A stretch of 64,000 bases of DNA from Alloascoidea africana. Taxonomy: Eukaryota; Ascomycota; Alloascoideomycetes; Alloascoideales; Alloascoideaceae. Positions 30,606 through 39,722 of the stretch are shown here, piece after piece (position 1 is the first letter of the stretch; every line of letters starts with the position of its first letter). The position numbers and the translations under genes are program-made. The notes under the pieces were generated by a model. The model searched no databases and was not told the DNA's origin. It worked only from the letters and a program-made list of their open reading frames with translations. The stretch is from the NCBI GenBank assembly GCA_030581615.1, contig JAKTTT010000016.1, positions 1 through 64,000 of the forward strand. Direction: 5' to 3'.

Positions 30606-31823
30606 TCATAATGCTTTTTTACGTCGTAGGGCCTTGTCAGCCTCCCATACTCCACGATCAACAATGGCTCCAACTGTGAGCACGCCTCCTACAATCGAAC
30701 AAAGTGCTAGAATAAAACTTCCAAATGTCCGGTTTCGAACCTCCCTGTTGATAATCTTCATCGCACTAATATCGTAATTGAAAAATACCCCTGGAAGTCC
30801 ACCTCGAGAATGTAGTGTATTTGGATGGTCCGCATCTCTGCCTCCTTGAAGAGGCCTCTCGTGAGACGTTGCAGAGTACTGGTTTGTCTCCACCACATGG
30901 CCATTCAGCCTTTCGATTCTCGTCGCAACCACATTTAGGTAGTACGAGTAGGCATAGTACTTGTTGATCTCCTCGCCATGTTTGGCTCCTTTCAACGGGT
31001 TAGACAGGCTCTCGTCTATTTCATCGTTAAAGTTAGGCTGTGGACCAAAAGACAGATGGTTGATTTCGTGGGCCAGCGAAAACTTGGACTCCTTTTTGTC
31101 GTAGAAACTCAAGTCATGGACATGGTTAGCCTGTTTCGTGTGCGATTTGCCCGGAGCAAAGTGAAAGTTCCCAGCAACTTTGTTAACATTGGCACTCCCC
31201 TTCACTCGACAGCCCTGCTGTTTCATGGCATCCAGCTTCTCCCTATAGTGCTCTCGATCACACTGCTCGATATCCTTGCCGTCATAGAATGCCCATCCTC
31301 TCTCCGTATACGCTTCCCGGACGGCATCACAAGTGTTACAGCAGACTTTATCCTCGAGCCTCTCCTTCTCATCGTTCTTGCCCTGCTCCTTTGCGCCGTA
31401 ACACGGACCACAATATCCCTCGGGTGGTTTTTCACTCTCATCTTCTTCTTCTTCCTCGCCCATGTTCAGCTTTGTCATGCTTATCTCCTTCCCGTCCTCA
31501 TCCAGCCGTATCTTGACAATACCATGGTTGACATCGCCCTGAATCTCTCCAGACACATCCATAATATCCATAGTCACCAAGTCGCAGGGAATATGAGGAA
31601 ATGTAATGTCCAGATGGATATCCAGCCTCTGATCTCTGGCCTTGTCCACGACCAGTTCAGGCCGATAAACCACTCGACGGTAGTCTGCCCACTCGCAAGC
31701 TATCAGCCATAGAGCCAGTACCACCGAGACAAGCGTCACTATTCCTCCAGAAGTGGTCCGTATTCTAGCATCCTCGACCGTCTTTGAAAAAGCGTCCAAG
31801 TTCAGAAGCCGTCGTGCACCCAT
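30606..31823 (-). CDS. ERV46: ER-Golgi cargo receptor Erv46
   Basis: With Erv41 it forms a COPII-vesicle receptor that retrieves escaped ER proteins. Of 405 residues, the short cytosolic N-terminus (RRLLNLDAFSKTVEDARI) is typical. The first membrane span is about 27-46, followed by a large luminal part with Cys motifs YCGPCYGA and CCNTC, then QGCRVKGSANVNKVAGNFH and a second span near 368-389. It ends in KKAL, a dilysine ER/COPI retrieval signal. Length and layout are normal. The gene is divergent from SPC3, another early secretory pathway gene, across about 305 bp. Confidence 0.96.
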   Translation of the reverse strand: MGARRLLNLDAFSKTVEDARIRTTSGGIVTLVSVVLALWLIACEWADYRRVVYRPELVVDKARDQRLDIHLDITFPHIPCDLVTMDIMDVSGEIQGDVNHGIVKIRLDEDGKEISMTKLNMGEEEEEDESEKPPEGYCGPCYGAKEQGKNDEKERLEDKVCCNTCDAVREAYTERGWAFYDGKDIEQCDREHYREKLDAMKQQGCRVKGSANVNKVAGNFHFAPGKSHTKQANHVHDLSFYDKKESKFSLAHEINHLSFGPQPNFNDEIDESLSNPLKGAKHGEEINKYYAYSYYLNVVATRIERLNGHVVETNQYSATSHERPLQGGRDADHPNTLHSRGGLPGVFFNYDISAMKIINREVRNRTFGSFILALCSIVGGVLTVGAIVDRGVWEADKALRRKKAL

Positions 31824-32128
31824 TGTTAATATAATCTTGGTCTAACTGTCTGTCGCCGTCCACTTGTCTCGGCCTAGACGTCTCAGTATGTGTTTGAAGC
31901 AGACACGTTCACAAAACTAGACCGCAAGCGTTCTTCCAAGGTGGTTTATCAGTATCGCTCTGCCTGAGTCGGGCTGGCAGCTCTTCGTATCGTGTTTTCT
32001 TGGTTTGGGACAAGGGCCAAAAGCATATTATTCCAGCACTCTTGAACACGTCACCTCGGTACCACCCTCCACCACGCCCTACGCTCTCTCTTCCCCAAGC
32101 ACCAAACACCAACGAAGCTCACCAGCGA

Positions 32129-32945
32129 ATGTTTTTTTCTATCTCCCAGAGAGTCCAGTCTTTGTCAAGCGTGGCGATGACCGCCATTCTCTGCCTTATA
32201 GTGGCCATCTCGGTCACTTTTGGCGTGCAATTGGTTCTCGAAGATGCGTTTTCTGTCCCCAGCGACATTACCCGCTTGAAATCGTAAGCATCATTAGTGA
32301 CACGAACTTTTGATGGGGAAAAAAAAAGTTCTAATATACGGAGCGTTTAAGATCCACATCGGTCAAATTTAGCCGACGTTTTGGCTCCGCTGATGGGAAG
32401 GGAAAGGAAAATAGCAGACTCATGTTTGATCTTGAAACGGGTACGTCTTTGATTTGTCCTAATTCTAGCTGTTGGAAGCTAATCAACTAATACTGTTTAA
32501 TAGATCTTTCTCCTCTGTTTAACTGGAATACAAAGCAGGTATTTGCCTACCTCACGGCTGAATATGAAGGACTTGATAAAAAGGTGAGATTGGGAAAAGT
32601 CCAAGAACATACCTTTAGGCCCATACAGCCTGCTAACATTGTTACAGTTTACACAAAACAAAGTTGTATATTGGGACAAGATCATCACTTCCAAGAAAGA
32701 TGCTCTTATCCAACTTAAAAAGCAAAGGGCAAAGTACTCGGTTTATGATACCTCAAAAGAGTTTAGGCATGTATAAAATTCCTTAAATGTCCAACAACTG
32801 CTTATTCACTAACAACCAAATAATGTTCAGAGGACGAAACGCTACCGTTCGACTGGAGTGGAATATCCAACCCTGGGTGGGTCCCTTGGTCTGGGGCTCA
32901 ACCACTGCAGAACCCTCGTTTACATTTGCAAAGAGGAAAGACTGA
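32129..32945 (+). CDS. SPC3: Signal peptidase complex subunit 3 (5 exons)
   Basis: Essential ER membrane subunit of signal peptidase. Exons 32129-32283, 32352-32440, 32504-32583, 32648-32766 and 32831-32945 give 185 residues, against 184 in S. cerevisiae. Phases agree at every junction, and the joined protein follows Spc3 throughout: one N-terminal span, [53 protein letters not shown] and [13 protein letters not shown]. Introns 1-3 have GTAAGC, GTACGT and GTGAGA donors. Intron 4 requires a GC donor (GCATGT), because the nearby GTATAA breaks the frame. Four introns in such a short gene is unusual for a budding yeast. Confidence 0.93.
32767..32830 (+). other. GC-AG intron in SPC3
   Basis: This 64-bp intron opens GCATGT, has a CACTAAC branch-like site and ends TTCAG. 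It is the only placement I found that keeps the frame and gives [15 protein letters not shown], which aligns with Spc3. Confidence 0.8.
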
Positions 32946-33223
32946 TGATATCGCATTATTATCAAGACATGTAAATGAAGTAAAGTAATTCTTTAATCGT
33001 TTGGCAGATCACAATAATTCAGTAGGGATCATACACAGAAAGATGTTTGCAGGCTCATAACCTGTCGATACAAAACTCAAATCACGTGTTGTGTATCATA
33101 AGCCCATACGCCCACATGGCGATGAACATCTGAAAATTGTTTTTCAGGATTTTTTCACTGGGACTTCAAATAGCTTTTTGATCGTTTAAAAAAGAGCGAA
33201 ACAACCAACCCAACCCTCCCAAA

Positions 33224-35677
33224 ATGTCCTCAATATCAGATCCTTTTACCCTGATAAATCTCCCGTATATACCCGATGTTGCTCCAAAACAGAGCGTGAA
33301 GGTGGGTCCAATGACGGGACCCCAAGGGAAGATTGACTTCAACAATGAGTTAGCTCTTGGAATTTCACACTCTTCACTATCGTTATATTCCTTGTTCCCG
33401 AGTCCGAAGATTCTCAAGTCTTTCCAAATACCTCTGAGTTTGAAAATCGATTCCATGGCTTCTTACTACAGCAAGGTCTCAAGGGATGAGGAGAACACTA
33501 CAGGCACAGGTGCAAATGCACACTCAAATACTTACGAAAGACAGATATTTGCACTGAACGTGAGAACTAGATATCGTCCTTATATACAGATCATCAAATT
33601 TGAAAAGCGTGATGAAAAAGAGAGTATGGAAGTGGTTGAAAGCTTTGATCTCCCACATAGCTCCTCTCCTTCTGGTCAATCAAATGGCATGCTATTTTCT
33701 AGAGATGGTAAATGTCTCTATGTCTTGTCTGCAAAGAACACCACTGTGAGATGTGTTAGATTGGATTCAAGTGTAGCCTGGGAACTGATTTCAGAGTCTG
33801 CCAGTTACCAGCAGTTTATCCAACGAGAGTTTATAGATGAAGACGGTGAGCAAGATGACGGCGAGACCAGAGATGCTTTGCTTCTGTCCATTACAGTCCC
33901 TAACTCAAGACATTTTATCGCATCTCTAATGTCACTGAGTGAGACGAAAGGCAAGACAATCGTTCAAAAGCAATTCAAATTCTCAAAGGGGGAATCTGGA
34001 GTGCTTGGAATATGCCACTTTCATGGTGACACTTTATACCGATTTTCCACCTCAACGGGCACTCTGATAACCTACAAACTTCTTACCGGAGAGATTACCA
34101 GCACAACTCACCTTCTGCCTCTTTTGTCTTCGAGCAATGTCAAGCCAGCAGATATAAGTCTGTATCCTCTAGGCACTTCAAACCGAGTTTTGCTATGCCA
34201 TGCATCCCAGATGCTACTGATCGATACCAAGTATAGCTCAGTTCTCGCTTCCAAAACGCTTTCATCGTCTGTATCTTTACTCCCGATTGATCCACGACAG
34301 AAGCTTTCGCCGTCCAACACTCCCAAATCGATTACTGTGTTGGGTTTGGGTGTATCATCCAACAATGCTAAAGAGGCCTGCATATTGGGCTTTACAGTCA
34401 CATTTGGCAAACCTACGTTGTTGGAGTCTCTTTGCAAAGGGGCACCAACTGCAGTTGTTCAAAAGAATAGAAATAAGTACTCTTTACCCGAACTACTTCC
34501 CACAAACCAGGAAAAAACTCTATCTGATTTCAATTACCTAAAGAATGGTTATATCAACGAGCAGAATGCAACAACGCATTCCATCCTAAAGGCCATTTAC
34601 AGAAAACGGAAAGCACAAGACGTTCCAGCTTTTACTGAACTGGTACTGAGTTATTTGAGACTGGGAAAGATGACAGACTTGTCCCAAAAATCAGGAAAGC
34701 TGGATCAAGACAATGACACCGAAAACAAAAAAGAGACAGAAAATGATAATGATAATGGCCGAGAATTTGTATATTCAGAAGACGATCACCAAACCGATGC
34801 CTCGTTCATATACGCTGTGGTCTCATACATATTTACCAACTCTGACCAGGTTGAACCATTTCAAAAATTCAAGTCTCCGACTCTGTACCGCGATTTTGTG
34901 CCTCAAACAGCTTTACTCTACCTTTTGACCCATCCCTTGTTTCCAACATGTTGTTTTGACAATCTGCTGGATATACTGCATCCATACCCACGACTGCTCC
35001 GTCAAGCGCTTGTGACCTGTCCTGATTTGTCCATAGAGCAAATTCTGACAAAGCTATCGACATCTAACAATGACATTTTCACTGATGCCGTGGCCAGGCT
35101 TGCAGAAGAGTTTTCGCATGATGATCTGGTACGAAACGTAAAGAACATTGCAACCAGCATGAACACTGATGTGGTCGTCGAATGGGTAAAAAAGATGATC
35201 AAACTGGATTGCGGTTGGAGCATTATCCCATGCTTTGTGGACTCTGTAGGGCTATTTTCATGGGACGCAGATCTCATTGCGGAGATGCTGGAAAATGTTA
35301 CAAGCCAAGTTGACTCAATTTCGGCAAATTTCCAAACGCTCACACTTGTTGAAGAAACCTTGAAAGTATTTGATCCGTCTATTTTCGACAAAAACGCACA
35401 TTTGAGCAAGAAGGATATAAAGAAACTCGCAAAGAAGAAGCGTGCCAAAATCAATAACTATGTTGGACAACCAACAATTGTATCCTGGGACATGCGGCAA
35501 AAGGACCAGTTCAAAGGTCTTTTGGCTTTTAAGGGCGTGGAGGATAGTACAAAGTTGAAGAGTGCGTCTCAAAGCACAGGCAAAAAGGAAAAGCACACAA
35601 AGAAAGAGCTCGTTAGGCGGGGTATTGAGATATCGCAAAAAGTTCCAGTGTATTCAGTTGAGAAGCTGATACTATAA
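33224..35677 (+). CDS. UTP8: Small-subunit processome (t-UTP) protein Utp8
   Basis: Nucleolar protein of the t-UTP/UTP-A complex needed for rDNA transcription and 18S rRNA processing; yeast Utp8 is also linked to tRNA export. Single exon of 817 residues, somewhat longer than the roughly 713 of S. cerevisiae. The start MSSISDPFTLINLPYIPDVA and the later LALGISHSSLSLYSLFPSPK match the Utp8 N-terminal beta-propeller region. The end, with a Lys-rich stretch followed by KVPVYSVEKLIL, matches the Utp8 C-terminus. The middle is poorly conserved, with an Asn/Asp/Glu-rich insert near residue 500. I start at 33224; the region between SPC3 and this ATG shows nothing else. Confidence 0.88.
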   Translation: MSSISDPFTLINLPYIPDVAPKQSVKVGPMTGPQGKIDFNNELALGISHSSLSLYSLFPSPKILKSFQIPLSLKIDSMASYYSKVSRDEENTTGTGANAHSNTYERQIFALNVRTRYRPYIQIIKFEKRDEKESMEVVESFDLPHSSSPSGQSNGMLFSRDGKCLYVLSAKNTTVRCVRLDSSVAWELISESASYQQFIQREFIDEDGEQDDGETRDALLLSITVPNSRHFIASLMSLSETKGKTIVQKQFKFSKGESGVLGICHFHGDTLYRFSTSTGTLITYKLLTGEITSTTHLLPLLSSSNVKPADISLYPLGTSNRVLLCHASQMLLIDTKYSSVLASKTLSSSVSLLPIDPRQKLSPSNTPKSITVLGLGVSSNNAKEACILGFTVTFGKPTLLESLCKGAPTAVVQKNRNKYSLPELLPTNQEKTLSDFNYLKNGYINEQNATTHSILKAIYRKRKAQDVPAFTELVLSYLRLGKMTDLSQKSGKLDQDNDTENKKETENDNDNGREFVYSEDDHQTDASFIYAVVSYIFTNSDQVEPFQKFKSPTLYRDFVPQTALLYLLTHPLFPTCCFDNLLDILHPYPRLLRQALVTCPDLSIEQILTKLSTSNNDIFTDAVARLAEEFSHDDLVRNVKNIATSMNTDVVVEWVKKMIKLDCGWSIIPCFVDSVGLFSWDADLIAEMLENVTSQVDSISANFQTLTLVEETLKVFDPSIFDKNAHLSKKDIKKLAKKKRAKINNYVGQPTIVSWDMRQKDQFKGLLAFKGVEDSTKLKSASQSTGKKEKHTKKELVRRGIEISQKVPVYSVEKLIL

Positions 35678-35921
35678 AGACAAGGCAACTTTTTGAACTA
35701 TATACTAGAATACTTACATCATCATTAATAAAATGTAACTTCTATAAAGATTCTCTTTTGGTGCTCATCATGCCATCTCTAATGGTAGGAGTTAGCAGGT
35801 ACTACCACCCCCACAGAGAGCCCAGGCGCTATCTACAAAACGATAATAACATGGAATGGATATTTGCCAGGACTTGATCGTGTTTCAATGAGAGAAAAAT
35901 GCCATGGATATACGGTAATGT

Positions 35922-36473
35922 TTAACAGGAGCTGTGAATGTCGTTGAAAAGTAGTACAAGTACTATCGCCAAAAAGACATAACGCATTCTCTTCCACATG
36001 TCCGCCTTTTGGAGAATCTGGAAACCTGAAGATGATGAGGGCAGTATCCCAGTCCCCTCGGTGGAATTCCTGAGAGCTTTTTCGTTCTGGAACTGCGACT
36101 CGCTGTCGATTTTAGTATTGGACTCCCTGTTGAAATAGGGTTCTGTCAGGTTGGCAGAAGCCCAGGTTTTCTCTGAGATAGATGACGCGCATTTGTTTTC
36201 CGGTTGAGGGTCGTTTGTAAATCTCATTCTCTTGATGTCGTAAAGGGTCGAGAGCACTAGAGGATCACATCGTTCTCGTCGGCTATGGTCCCCGAAGACA
36301 GAGATTTTTTCTTGGAAAAACTTGTCCCCCGAATGACTGCAATAAAAGTAATGCATGGCTGAATGAGAGACTGATAACAAAGTGTAGATCTGGAGAAAGA
36401 TGGATTTGGACGGTTGGAGTGTGTATTACCCGGATGGTTCGGTAGTCTGCGGGATGAAAGAGATAAAAGGCAT
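35922..36473 (-). CDS. Predicted tail-anchored membrane protein (2 exons), unknown
   Basis: Not recognised. Exon 2 (36336-35922) carries a long frame. A 93-bp intron (36429-36337, GTAATA to TGCAG) joins it in phase to exon 1 at 36473-36430 (MPFISFIPQTTEPSG), giving 152 residues. The body is polar, with HSRRERCDPLVLSTLYDIKR and an Asn/Ser/Glu-rich middle. The last 25 residues hold a single hydrophobic segment, MRYVFLAIVLVLLF, preceded by KRMR and followed by NDIHSSC. That layout suits a GET- or SND-inserted tail-anchored protein such as a SNARE or organelle adaptor, but I cannot see a SNARE heptad. The exon 1 assignment is tentative. The gene lies downstream of the mitoferrin gene on the same strand. 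Confidence 0.55.
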
Positions 36474-36645
36474 TGGAGAAAAGCGAGTTTGTGTTTTGAA
36501 GAATGGATATCTTTCGAGATCTTAGTAGTACCTAGATATTCTAATTCATTCTGGAAATCAATCTAATTCTAAAGCCCTTTTTACCAGCCCGGTATGCATA
36601 TAAGTTTCATTCCCCAAAAATCATCAGCATGGTTCTGTCACTATC

Positions 36646-37791
36646 TCAGGAAGTCAAAACATCACTGGGATCGTCTCTGTCAACCGTTCGAAACTCAAAA
36701 TGGAAGAGATAGCTTTTGGCCATCTCATAACTCACCCAGCCAATGGCCGTGGAAGGCATGTTGTAGATCACCCGTGGCTTGAGGCCGCTGAAGAACCCTT
36801 TGATTCCTCCCCGGCGGTACAGGACTACCGCGGCCCCTTTTAAGGAATTTACGCTTCTGATCGCTTCGTCTAATGAGGCTCCCTTGGTCTGTAAAAGAGT
36901 CTTTATGCAATCAAGGGGGGTTGTAAGTCCTGCTGCTAGCGCCCCAGATATTGCTCCAGCTACACAATGAATCAGCGGATCATATTTCCGCTCAGGGTTG
37001 AGTATTTTGGAAGCAGTTTCGTAGGTCGTGAAGTTGACGATAGAGAATGGGATATTCATGAAAAGCGTCGTTGGGTAGGACACATAAAAGGCAGAGATGC
37101 CCTCGGTTTTGTAGATTTTGGATGCCAATCGTAAAACGCCGGTATTTTTTCTGGACTGTATTTCTTCTGGGCTATTCCTCTGGAATAGCTGGCTTTCTAT
37201 CTGCATCCGCTGTTTAATAACATCAAATGGGGTCATTAAGGCTTCATTAGATAGAGTAGCGCAAGTGCCTGCGGTTGCAGTTACGAGAGGATGGTGATTA
37301 GTATACGAGCCTGGTTCTTCATTTTTTAATAGTATCTCTTTGACTGATTCATAAACAGCATAATGCACAGCGTGTGCTGGACCAGCCCCCAAAATGACAG
37401 AGGAAACTCCTCTCCAAAAGTTCCTGGGTCCTTCTTTGGCTAAAATTTGAGACATGGTATCCAGCGCACTCCTATATCCATTAGAGGACATTGAAAAGAC
37501 TTGCATTCGTGTCTTGATGACATCTACTGGAAACATGATTGTGTGTTCCATTATACCTGCAAACGCTCCAGAGGCAAGCTTTGCTGCGAGTGTTGAAGTT
37601 TCAGGTAGTGATTCATAGTCTATTTCTTCCTCTTCATCAAAAATTGCTTTGGTCGGTGTGGATGCTACTTTGGAAGTCAAAAGGGGGACAGAAGAAGTTA
37701 TGGGAATAAATGGAGTACAGGATTTTGATGCATCTCTTCTGCTTGCAATTGTTTGCTTTTGTGTGTCTTTCTCCACTGTTGAACTTGACAT
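36646..37791 (-). CDS. MRS4: Mitoferrin, mitochondrial iron carrier
   Basis: Mitochondrial carrier importing Fe2+ for Fe-S cluster and heme synthesis (Mrs3/Mrs4 type). 381 residues with three carrier repeats: PVDVIKTRMQ, PFDVIKQRMQ and PLDCIKTLLQ each match PX(D/E)XX(K/R). The mitoferrin stretch SGAFAGIMEHTIMFPVD and the GAGPAHAVHYAVYE helix identify the subfamily. The N-terminus carries about 60 extra residues ending in an acidic DEEEEIDYESLP, longer than in S. cerevisiae (about 304-314 residues). The first ATG is used; later starts are possible. Whether this is the only copy, and so Mrs3 or Mrs4, cannot be told. Confidence 0.92.
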   Translation of the reverse strand: MSSSTVEKDTQKQTIASRRDASKSCTPFIPITSSVPLLTSKVASTPTKAIFDEEEEIDYESLPETSTLAAKLASGAFAGIMEHTIMFPVDVIKTRMQVFSMSSNGYRSALDTMSQILAKEGPRNFWRGVSSVILGAGPAHAVHYAVYESVKEILLKNEEPGSYTNHHPLVTATAGTCATLSNEALMTPFDVIKQRMQIESQLFQRNSPEEIQSRKNTGVLRLASKIYKTEGISAFYVSYPTTLFMNIPFSIVNFTTYETASKILNPERKYDPLIHCVAGAISGALAAGLTTPLDCIKTLLQTKGASLDEAIRSVNSLKGAAVVLYRRGGIKGFFSGLKPRVIYNMPSTAIGWVSYEMAKSYLFHFEFRTVDRDDPSDVLTS

Positions 37792-38261
37792 TGGGCCCAG
37801 AGAATCAAACTTGTCTTATTTTACCAGACAATTTTGAAGGATGCGGCTTTTTAGATTATCAAAAGTATTTTTTTGTTCTTTCACTCTTTTGTTATTCTCG
37901 CTTGTCACAATCTGTCAATGAGATTAGTTCCTAGTATTGCTGCAAAGAAACTAGATACAAAAAAGACTTGATCGAATTTAGCGCTCACTGTCTAGTTGGG
38001 TATACTTGATAACCTTGACGCTAGATGAACTTTAGGCAAATCAAAAAAAAGCAAAATGCTAGCAAAAGTGGCAACTAATGGGGAGTAAATGACAAGAAGA
38101 AGCGTCTCTTCTCTTTCTTTATCTTGAAGACTTTGTGGGACTTTATATGCCTGCTCCACCCAGTGGAACACTTCTTGCGTACAATAAGGTGGAGGAGATA
38201 TGTATGTAATGTTAGATAAATTACTCTTAAACTATTTTATAAGGTTTGCGGTCAATCCTTG
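37792..38261. other. Intergenic region, mitoferrin 5' side and dehydrogenase 3' side
   Basis: AT-rich; no gene seen. Confidence 0.4.
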
Positions 38262-39272
38262 TCAAAAGATGCCCTTTTGTTCAGACACCAACGAGATCAC
38301 TTTCCCCGTTGTGAGGAAGGACCGAATGTTTTTAACCACAAACGAGTCCATGCCATAGCCCGTTTGGCTTGTGTGTCCCCCTACATGCGGCAGAAGAAGT
38401 ACGTTCTCATTTTTGAGTAATCCAGGATGTATCTCTGGTTCATTCTCAAAAACATCCAGACCAGCTGAACTTACTTTACCACTTTCCAGGGCAGCGACGA
38501 GCGCTGACTCATCGATGATCGGCCCTCTGGCAGTGTTCACGATGACCACTCCGTCTTTCATTTTGGCAAAGGAATTGGTATCAATCATGTGCTTCGTGTG
38601 ATTATTCAGAGGAATGCTCAGCGAGATAACGTCCGAAGAAGCCAACAGGTCGTCAAGTGAAACGTAGATGGAATCCATCTCTAGTTCTGGTTCAAGCCGA
38701 TTTCTGTTGTAGTAGATAACTTTCTCGAACCCCAATGGCTGGACCCTATCTCTAATAGCCCGACCGATTCCACCCATCCCTATGATCCCCAGTACTTTTC
38801 CCGCTGGATCTTGCCCGAGAGGAACACCGTTTACCCATTCTCCCTTTCGAAGTTGGGATGCAGCCTTGTTGAAGTTTCTCAGTGCACCAATCAGCAGGTA
38901 GAGATGGGCATCGGCGGTGGCTGGATGAACAGGCTCGGTGACGTTGGAAACTTGAACGCCAATCTCAGTGAATGCTTCTACCTCGATTTGATCGTATCCT
39001 GCTCCTCGGTTACAAACGGCTTTTAACGATTTTGGAGCATGTCGGGCAATCTCCCTATCAAGCCTGCCGATAATATCAAACGACTGGTAAGCCCGATAGA
39101 TGCAGACAATCCCTTGGTATTTGGTCTCCAAGTCGTGGATAAATTCAGCCCTAGATGTGGATGTCATGAACTCAACCTCTGCGATATCTTTTAGCTTCTC
39201 TACTTGGTCCGAGGCAAAAATAACAGGTCCGCATATCAAAACCCTCGGCTTGGCGGGATTAGCAACTGTCAT
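38262..39272 (-). CDS. GOR1: D-2-hydroxyacid dehydrogenase, glyoxylate/hydroxypyruvate reductase type
   Basis: NAD(P)-dependent reductase of 2-oxoacids such as glyoxylate and hydroxypyruvate. 336 residues, normal length. The Rossmann motif GIIGMGGIGRAI is followed by the catalytic triad in its usual order: Arg in NTARGPIIDE, Glu in DVFENEPEIHP, and His in LPHVGGHT. KAVCNRGAGYDQIEVEAFTE and PVHPATADAHLYLLIGALRN also match the Gor1 and related yeast enzymes. Substrate choice among close paralogues cannot be told, so the symbol is by nearest resemblance. No targeting signal is visible, so it is probably cytosolic. The 450 bp upstream, up to the stop of the wall-protein gene, holds its promoter. 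Confidence 0.85.
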   Translation of the reverse strand: MTVANPAKPRVLICGPVIFASDQVEKLKDIAEVEFMTSTSRAEFIHDLETKYQGIVCIYRAYQSFDIIGRLDREIARHAPKSLKAVCNRGAGYDQIEVEAFTEIGVQVSNVTEPVHPATADAHLYLLIGALRNFNKAASQLRKGEWVNGVPLGQDPAGKVLGIIGMGGIGRAIRDRVQPLGFEKVIYYNRNRLEPELEMDSIYVSLDDLLASSDVISLSIPLNNHTKHMIDTNSFAKMKDGVVIVNTARGPIIDESALVAALESGKVSSAGLDVFENEPEIHPGLLKNENVLLLPHVGGHTSQTGYGMDSFVVKNIRSFLTTGKVISLVSEQKGIF

Positions 39273-39722
39273 CTGTATGGTTTTCTTGTTTGTTTGTTTT
39301 TTGTGGAGGAACGCTGGTCCTGAATGCGGCTTGTATGTGTGTTGGAAAAATGACTTGGAAAAAGATTTGGAGTGATTCCAGCTGGTTCACGCGCATTGGA
39401 TTTATTAGTAACCTCCCGAGTCTCACCCGCGCAAGAGCTAAAAAGCGATGGGGTTACAGTTGAAAGAGAAGTAGTGTCTTGGAAAATCCTCCATCTACAT
39501 TTTTAGTTTTTCCGTTTCTATATCGATTTTAGCAGTATCAACTACATTCAGCTGGGAATTTCCCTATCTCGAAGTTTATTCAATGGGACTATCAAGTAAA
39601 CAGGAAAATGGCGTATTATTACTATTAGGAAAGGTAAAAGGAACAAGATTTTAGAACATTTTGAAAGCGCACACTCCTCCGCAGCTTTTGTCGGTTAGAT
39701 GCTTGGCTCAAGGATCAAGTGC

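Noticed and set aside
30978-31712. 244-codon plus-strand frame opposite ERV46
   Set aside because: Shadow of ERV46, which is clearly identified on the other strand.
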